A DNA stretch of 64,000 nt from Jaltomata sinuosa (Eukaryota > Streptophyta > Magnoliopsida > Solanales > Solanaceae), in contig QJPP01003561.1 in assembly GCA_003996215.1 (NCBI GenBank), positions 62,001 to 126,000 on the forward strand. Reading direction: 5' to 3'. This document shows positions 57,327 through 64,000 of the stretch, one piece after another; the first letter of the stretch is position 1, and each line of letters starts with the position of its first letter. The position numbers and the translations under genes are program-made. The notes beneath the pieces were generated by a model that made no database searches, was not told where the DNA came from, and saw nothing but the letters and a program-made list of their open reading frames with translations.

Positions 57327-57780
57327 TTTCTCTCCTCTTCTTCCTTAGCTCTCGTGTCCACAAAGCCTTGCTTTATGGACTTCACACCCTCCTCTAAGAT
57401 ATCTTGCATGGCCAAGAGAGTTTGAAGCTTGGCATATATACCTTTCGGGTAGGCATTGCATTCCTTGCTTGCTAAGTCATGATTCCTGTTAAGATCACAA
57501 GCGCCACTAGCAATATCGTTAGCATAAGAGGGGGGATGAGGACGGTCATTAGGGCAATCACTCCAATGTCCGTCACGACCACCACACACATAGCAATTAA
57601 GCTCATCTTAGGAGCGAGAAGGTGAATACCTCCCTCTTTTAGGACAAATTTTATACCTTTGCCCAAGGTGGGCTCCTCCACAATAATAACAATAGTCGTT
57701 AAAATAAGGTTTGCAACCACAAAAACTTCTAACATTTCGAGATGCCATAGAATCAATTGACAAAATAAAACTAACTAAAA
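57169..57780 (-). pseudogene. ORF1 of element D, N-terminal part with zinc motif
   Basis: On the - strand a CYYCGG motif is followed by CYVCGGRDGHWSDCP (about 57592-57548). The second motif reads CX2CX5HX3C, the retroviral knuckle with the His shifted by one. A stop lies between the two. After it come NDIASGACDLN, a Lys/Glu-rich helical segment (KEEEERNRAKQ) and an acidic FGDDDEDFQNM. At 57169 the frame reaches F and resumes at 48515 in the same phase if one target duplication is removed. Nucleic-acid binding is inferred from the motif. Confidence 0.6.
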
Positions 57781-57855
57781 CAAAAACAAATATTTACAAA
57801 TTAGAACTAGAGTAAGTAAAATCAAATTCTAAACTAACTCAATATGCCAAATTTC

Positions 57856-57873
57856 TCCCCGGCAACAACGCTA
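57856..57873 (-). promoter_or_regulatory. tRNA-Asp primer binding site of element D
   Basis: On the + strand TCCCCGGCAACAACGCTA matches the tRNA-Asp 3' end at 15 of 18 bases. A 4-bp spacer separates it from the LTR, as in A. Confidence 0.8.
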
Positions 57874-57877
57874 TTTT

Positions 57878-59302
57878 TTATAACGCTCAAATATATTATC
57901 CGATTAGAGGTGATTGTGATTATAAAAGCAAAACACATTTATATTCCCGATGAGAGTCAGGATCGATCCCATATAGAACAATGTAATCGCGATTGAGATA
58001 ATAAAGAATTAAAGCAACTTAATAAAGTTATAGGAGCAAAAGAAGTAAAATGATTGGAGGGTTTGTTGTTGAAAACACAAACAAACTTTCAATTGCGAAG
58101 TCGACCAATCTTCCCTAAGCAAGGATCGCAAGGGAGATTTGGGAATGCGTGTTACTTCAAATCCATATGATCCATTACAAGTTTATCAAATATCAACTAG
58201 ATTAATCATGGTCAAATTAAACAAGCCTTGGAAGCATTGATAATTTACCAACGTCTTTCGACCATCGATAAATATACATCAACCAGTTCTCTCGAACCCA
58301 GCTAAGCGTTAACAAAGCTCTTCAAACTATGGCAACACAAGAATCACTATCTCTAACCAATTCTGTAAATGAGGGTTAGAGCCTTTAGTTAGTGCTAATT
58401 AAACTTTCCCCATCTCAATTCACTATTTCAAGCCAAATTAAGGTAAAAGGAGCAAGCCCAAAGGGTGATCAATCCCTTTAGAATCAATTCAAGCACAAGA
58501 TTAATTAGAGATTCAAATACCCAATTCATAAACTAGAAAATATTTAATAAATTGTAAAAGCACAAGGACAAGAAATCACACCCAAATATTGTTTATATCT
58601 AACACAATATCCAAATCTCATATCAACCAAAATACCAATGAATTTAGCAATACAAAGCAAGAGTTAAACAAAGGAACTAAAGATTTTACAATAAAAGCTT
58701 CAAATATTCATTCCAATAGTGTTGGAGGATGAACTTGCTCCCCAAGCTAGCCCTAGGTTGTTCACTCTAAGACTAAGGATGAATTTGTTGAAGAACAATT
58801 GTGAGTAATCAAGAATATCTCTCAAAAATGGCTGGGAAGTGTTTTATGTGGATTGGGGTTTCCAAAGATGTGATTTTCCAATTCTGTCCTGCAGTTGCTG
58901 ACTTCTTCATCATGGTCACATGAGTGTGCCTCGCGATCGCGAGGGTATATGAATTCCTTCCACATGATCACGTGACTTCACCCTCGCAGTTGCGTGGCTT
59001 TGATTTCCTGTTCAACGTGGTCGCATGACCTTTTTCTCTTGGTTTCATGGCATTGACTTCCTGTGCATCGCGATTGCATGCCTTTTAGCTTGTGGTCACG
59101 ATGAGCAACTTGTTGCCAGTGATCAACAACTTCCTTTTTGCTCTGTTTTGACTTGTTTTCACCCATATCCTTCCCGAACACTTGTAAAATACAGAATCCT
59201 GTAAAATAGAAGTAATTTGTTTCAATCGAACTATTTTCCACTTTATACTAGCAAAAGCATAAGATTAAAATCTAAATAAGTAGGTAGAATACCAACTTAT
59301 CA
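57878..59302 (-). repeat. 5' LTR of element D
   Basis: It runs from TTATAACGC (TG mutated to TT) to AACTTATCA, 1425 bp, and aligns with 41891-43306. The first 200 aligned bases differ by roughly one in eight by eye, so the insertion is old. Confidence 0.87.
58905..59105 (-). promoter_or_regulatory. CGATCGCG palindrome block in the D 5' LTR
   Basis: CTCGCGATCGCGAG (58930-58943) is a perfect 14-bp palindrome. Further words (CATGATCACGTG, TCGCAGTTGCG, CATCGCGATTGC) follow. The equivalent block in the 3' LTR (42915-43110) is decayed by many CG to TG or CA changes. Confidence 0.65.
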
Positions 59303-61295
59303 CCAACCGAGTCTAGTATAATCTTAAAATCAGTAGTAAAATCATGTCTAGCACTCTGGCCCAACCGAGTCTAGAATTAATGTGAAAATCATCATTTATT
59401 CTCTTTTATCTAAAGAAAAATCATAAAACCAATTTTAAATCCATTTATAGCCATTTATAACTGAAAATGGGCCCTAGGGGCCATAAATATTTAGAAAACT
59501 GGTGATAGTTAGGCCTGCAGCCATGTAGTAGTAAACCAATACAGGAAAGATCTTTTCAATATAATGATGATATGATCAAATACAACCAACAACTCAATAG
59601 CTCACAATCAACCTACCGGCTCTGCACATGCTCTATTCGTTCTACAACATAGATAACCAGTTCATAATTGCGAGTTAATGTCCAGGACTCACGGAAATTT
59701 CCCAAATATCTCACCATCTATGGTCAAAAGGCATATACAAAGGCCACATGGGGCTGCAAGGGTAATACTACAAAACTAGCTCAAATACTAAAGCAAATGA
59801 AGTAAGAGCTGACGGAAAAGAATTGGACAAGCTCTAGTGTGCCAACCTAGTAAGCCCAACCCAAGAATTCTAAATAATACAATGATATTCTATATAAGCA
59901 AAGTCTAAGGTAGGTAAGCCATAACCTACCTGACGTCCGATGAATATATGCTGGAAAGTCATCGCCCAAGCCTGAACTACTTTGAGAAGCCTCGAATCAC
60001 AATAAAACCATCAAAAACATAGTCTACTTGTCAATACTAAGCTAACAATACCCATAATACTAATAATTTAGATGGGTCAAAATCCAGGTCAAAAGAGGGA
60101 CCGTGGACCCCTCAACCCTAAATGAAAAATAAAAGTTATCATAATATTCTCGATGCAAATAGGAACACATGCTCAAAAGATGAGCATCATTCGGGTAAGG
60201 GAAAAGGCCAAAAACAACCCTTAACCTCAAGAACAAACTCAAGATCAATTGAAGAAATTACGGTAATAAAGAGAAGAAAACTTACAATTGACGATAAGAA
60301 ATCGATTACGGGTACAAAAAACTATCCCAGCACAAAAGAAGCTCTCACACAACAATTAAGCTCAAATATCTAGAGAGAAATGGAGGAAATGATAGAGAGT
60401 TAAGAACAAATTCGAGAAGGTCCTTTTTAAAACGCTCAGCGCTAGGCGCAGTCGCGGTCTAAAGGGCCGCAGAGGTGACACCACCGTGTCGGGTGAGGGA
60501 GAAAGGCGTGCCCATATTGAAGCCACTAGGCACCACATACACATCACCAAAGGCACAAATTCATCTACATAGCTGCGACAAAGGCACCACCGCTATGTCT
60601 GTACCAGAAATAGCATCTGCCAACTGTAACACAACATAAAACCACTCCGATCGCATCTTTGGGGATCATTCCAAACCTCTAGGACACAAACCAAAAGTGC
60701 TACACAATCAAGAATGGAAATATGGACTCAACAGAAATGACAAAAATCTCAAACAAGGTCAGTTTAATGAAAAGTGTGCCCCACACCCAAAAATAACCCT
60801 TTAACCAAAACGAAACCTAATATCCCAAAATGAGTCCGGAAGCCTCGAGACCTGAACCAAAGGTCCCTTTAGGCGAAGTCAATATTTTGGAGCTAACAAT
60901 GCTGACATAATTCCCTTCTGAGGTCTTCTTCTCCGAATGCTAACCGAAGTCAAACTTCTAAGTTCATCTAGCCTAAAATCTCATAAGGTGAGATAAGACT
61001 AAACTGAAAGCTCCCAGGCCCCGACTAAAGGTCTAACTAGAAATAAATCCATGCTTCGGAGCTAAGAGAACTGTTGGAATTTTATTCCAGACATGCTTTC
61101 TAAGAATATTAACTAAAGTCATCAATTTCCTAAGTTAAAGCTCTGAAATAGGGAAATGGCCATAACGACCTACCAAATAGCCCGAACACTGAACCACCAG
61201 TCCCAGCAAGTCATAAATGACTTCAGGTTGCTACAAGTAAGCTCTAACAATGAAAAGAAGGCCAAAATGTAAACATTATCGGAAGGGTCATTACA
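59303..61295 (-). repeat. 5' LTR of element E, outer part
   Basis: It continues the E LTR after D and aligns with 33531-35458. The first five bases ccaac are the right copy of D's target duplication. A palindrome block lies at about 60430-60600, and on the - strand a TTTAAAAAGG box follows near 60422. It ends with TGTAATGACCC (- strand) at 61295. Confidence 0.85.
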
Positions 61296-62655
61296 GTGAT
61301 TCAAAACTATTTGATTTAAATTGAAATTTGGTAAGAGAATATATTTCTATTACCTTCCTAAAATAGTTTCAATATTTATGATAAACTCTTTGGTTATGAT
61401 ATATTTGTCTATGTATATATTTTATAAGAGTATTATAATTTATTAATATTTTAACGAAGATAGCAAGTCTAGTTTTATGGAGAAATTATTATTATAAGAG
61501 TAGGCATTATTCAAATTATATATTCAAAAAAATTATGTGTATTTTTATATGAACATATGCAATACCTGAGTGTATACATAATGGGAGGTAAATACTTGGT
61601 GTAGTTGGCGCCACCACCCACGTGAAGGGGTGCAGATATACAGCAAAATAATTCAATTCCATGTGCCACTAATCATTTTCATGTTTTTCCCAAAATAAAT
61701 TAGTGATTTATTGTTATGGTGCCTTCCATCCTTTTAGCATATGTTCCCTCCATATATATACCTGTAGACTTCAGCAATCCTTATCAGTTTTACTTTCATT
61801 ATACATAGACCATGTACAGAATCTTCATCAACCAATACATTACTTTGGAGTTCATATCTTGATCTTTGCAATTCATATATTTATCTTTATTTTAGATTTG
61901 CAGCGTACTCTCTCTCTTTTTTAGTACTGCCATTTGAAATAAAATTTCATCAAAATCATAAGATTTGATATAGGAGAAATGGGTAGATGTAGTTCATGGT
62001 ATGTTTGGAAATGAAATGTTGAGGTGCGGTTTTTAGTTATTCTATCGTTCAAGTTTTCCCTCGTGCCTAGAAGCACGATCTCTATGTGTGGCAATCATTT
62101 CCCCTTTGATTAGCTGTATTTGGAGCTAGTTTTTGAAGATAAAACTTGGTAGTTCTTGGTGGTTCTTTAATCTATATACTTGGTTTGGTAAGGTAACTAT
62201 CCCAGGGCTCTTTTATGATTGTTTTTACGAAGTTCTAGGCATGTTTTGTCAAGTTACGATCCTATGGAAAATCTGCCAATATAAGCTTAATTATAAACTA
62301 TTTACAAGTGCGTATAAACTGCGTATATATAGTGTTTGTGAAGCTTAGGATGGAAGGAACAACTTCCATGAAGGAACTATGGGAATTCGGACGTTCATTG
62401 GAAAGGTATGTTAAGGCTAAGCGTCGTCCTTGCTTTGAGCACGTCGTCAAATGCAATATTTTACTATTCTATTGCTAGAAAGACCTTCTACAAAAGGCAT
62501 TGGGATCTTGGCTGAAGTATTTTCATAATTATGTTATATTGATATTCCACTCGTTTGGTTATATACCATATTCGGCATCTATATGTCATTTTGTCGACTT
62601 CCTTGACCTTATATCCATATGTATGAATTCTTATTCTTTTTAAGGGGTTGTGACA
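61296..62655 (+). other. Sequence H, right part: possible LTR or low-copy promoter region
   Basis: This is the continuation of 32142-32234 after E. It has a CACGTG G-box at 61619-61624, a strong TATA run CATATATATACC at 61751-61762 and a short ORF from ATG 62350 that meets a consensus splice donor (AAG/GTATGT) after 62405. It ends with GGTTGTGACA at 62655, an LTR-like end. I do not recognise a protein. It could be a solo LTR of a fourth family or a fragment of a host gene 5' region. Confidence 0.35.
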
Positions 62656-62711
62656 TAAAAGAGATTAAGAAGGAACATTAAAAAGTTTCAACCAGTCCTC
62701 CTTCCTTGCTA
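62656..62711. other. Short unassigned stretch before the duplication
   Basis: It is AT-rich and I find no match within the window. It does not resemble the D-type LTR expected if H were a simple insertion into the remnant at 31730-32141. Confidence 0.5.
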
Positions 62712-64000
62712 AAGTGCATGCCTAATTCTTAAAGTTACAAATTTAGAAAGAAAAGTATGATTTGAATTATGGCTATGTTAAGTTTTAAACTTATTATATG
62801 AGAATTGCATGACATTAGATATGTCCTTGTTCTTTTCGAACAAGTTTTGGACATCAGATATGTCCCTATGTTTTATGAAAAGGGTTGGCATCTAGATATG
62901 TGTACCTAAGCTTGAACACTTTTGGCATCGATATGTCACAAGTATATTATGAGCTATATGTATGTTTTGGGAGTAGTATTTAGCATCTAGTGATGAGGTT
63001 TCAATTACCCAAGTACAAAACTACGTTGCCAGCGTAGGTTATGAATTGCCCTATGGGCTTACGAAAGTGGTTCTATATTTGATAGAAGTGTCCCGTGCTT
63101 TAGCGGGCATTAGGGCAGCTTTACCAACTAAGGTTATATAGTTGGATTATGGTGTCACATTCCTTGGAAGGGTTCGGGGCAACTTTGCTAACTAGTGTTA
63201 TATAGTTAGATTTCATGTAGCTCTCATGGTCTATTGTCGGGTATAAGAAACTCCCGTATGAATGTTTATAAATCTTATGCTTTGATATCTCCTACTATAT
63301 TCTTAAACTATGACATTTCTTATGATTTCTGTTATCATGCATGGATTCAGTTTTTACTATGTTCTAAGCACATTTTACTACATTCATGGATATCTCACAT
63401 ACTTGGTACATCCTATAGTACTGACGTATATTTGCGTTGTATCCTCTTGATGATGCAAATTCAGGCTCTTTCCCTCCAGTTTGTGGCTAGACGTTGTCAG
63501 TCCTTCAGACTCCTGTTGGTGAGTCCTCATTACTCGAGGACCATAGCTATGTTAGTTACTTTCATGTTCTTTCTTGGATTTTCTCGAGTTAGTTAGGGTC
63601 TTGTCCCATAAACTCTTATGACAGTTTAAAGGCTTCAGACATAGCTAGACTTGCATTTTGTGTTTGGATTTGATAGTTCTTAGACTTTGTTTTAATTTAG
63701 TCATGGATGTCTGTCTTCACTTAGTATGCTTCCACTATGTTTTCTTATGAATGTCTGAGTATGCTATGACCAAGGGTTAACTTGGAGAACTTGTGGTCCC
63801 AGATCTCGTGTTACGCCTAAGGGGTAGCCTCAGGGCGTGACATGGGTGATTCCATATTTTGGAAATCTTCATCATCATCCCCAAAGTGAATTTGCTTTGC
63901 CTCAATGTTCGAGACATGTTCATTTGTTAACCTTGGAGGATTTTCTTTATCAATTTGACCAAGAGGAGTAGACAAATCCACCATGGATTGCTTGGCACGA
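62712..64000 (+). repeat. Right copy of the direct duplication (F 3' LTR end plus D ORF1)
   Basis: 62712-63842 repeats 56038-57168 of the F LTR. 63843-64000 repeats 57169-57326, including the target duplication and the start of D's ORF1. Copies that share an insertion junction must have arisen after F inserted. It runs off the window. Confidence 0.9.

Larger units (their letters stand above)
41891..59302 (-). mobile_element. Element D: non-autonomous Athila-like ORF1-ORF2 retrotransposon, interrupted by F
   Basis: On the - strand the order is 5' LTR (59302-57878), tRNA-Asp primer site, ORF1 (split by F), spacer, ORF2, 3' UTR and 3' LTR (43306-41891). Perfect target duplications ccaac are at 41886-41890 and 59303-59307. 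Removing D restores a continuous E LTR reading across 'gcccaaccgagtctag', as seen at 33531-33545. No gag capsid domain, protease, RT or integrase is recognisable. The element must have depended on proteins from elsewhere. Confidence 0.85.
32235..61295 (-). mobile_element. Element E: Tekay/Del-type retrotransposon, interrupted by D
   Basis: On the - strand the order is 5' LTR (61295-40581, split by D), initiator tRNA-Met primer site, gag, protease, RT, RNase H, integrase, chromodomain and 3' LTR (35458-32235). Target duplications are atgat (32230-32234) and gtgat (61296-61300). It belongs to the same family as C, with a shared LTR start TGTAATGACCC and the 'cccaagtcatttat' phrase. The coding regions are broken. 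Confidence 0.85.

Noticed and set aside
57472..57756. Hydrophobic - strand ORF resembling a membrane protein
   Set aside because: It overlaps D's ORF1 in another frame. The frame with the cysteine motifs and acidic tail is the one that continues across the F insertion.

Overview
The window is a piece of plant nuclear heterochromatin, most likely from a Solanaceae genome. I base this on the recognisable Solanaceae-type Tekay/Del chromovirus gag and pol, the plant retroelement families with tRNA-Asp or initiator tRNA-Met primer sites, and the absence of any bacterial gene organisation. Almost all 64 kb is LTR retrotransposon sequence stacked by repeated insertion. I see no intact host protein gene, no tRNA or rRNA gene, and no CRISPR array. 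Every retroelement reading frame carries stops or frameshifts.

Layout, left to right. 1-4810 is the 3' part of a + strand Athila-like element (B), ending in an LTR at 3392-4810. 4811-31729 is a - strand Athila-like composite (A). It has a 5' LTR at 30220-31729, a tRNA-Asp primer site, gag, protease and a second ORF of the 'putative plant transposon protein' type (here ORF2). It is then fused at about 23.8 kb to the protease, ORF2 and 3' UTR of another copy. B sits in its 3' end. A complete but decayed + strand Tekay chromovirus (C, 6783-19272, 3.6 kb LTRs, TSD caagg/ctagg) sits in its 3' UTR. 31730-32141 is a remnant of a D-type LTR, followed by an LTR-like sequence H (32142-32234, resuming at 61296-62655).

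Inside H lies a - strand Tekay element E (32235-61295, TSD atgat/gtgat). Inside E's 5' LTR lies a - strand Athila-like element D (41891-59302, perfect TSD ccaac). Inside D's first ORF lies a + strand Tekay-like element F (48516-57168, TSD taggt/tgggt). From 62712 to the window end the F 3' LTR/D junction (56038-57326) is repeated at constant offset 6674 with about 96.5% identity. This looks like the start of the second unit of a 6.7 kb tandem duplication.

How the parts work. C, E and F have the normal autonomous plan (gag, protease, RT, RNase H, integrase, chromodomain). A, its fused partner and D have only ORF1 and ORF2 with no RT or integrase between LTRs, so they look like non-autonomous passengers. 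The most unusual signal is shared by unrelated families. Each LTR has a 150-350 bp GC-rich block of short imperfect palindromes just upstream of a TATA-like box. The palindrome word differs between families and even between two members of one family. The ORF1/ORF2 elements carry extra copies of the same kind of block on both sides of the spacer before ORF2. A second conserved signal is a hairpin followed by a G-run in the 3' UTR of the Athila-like elements.
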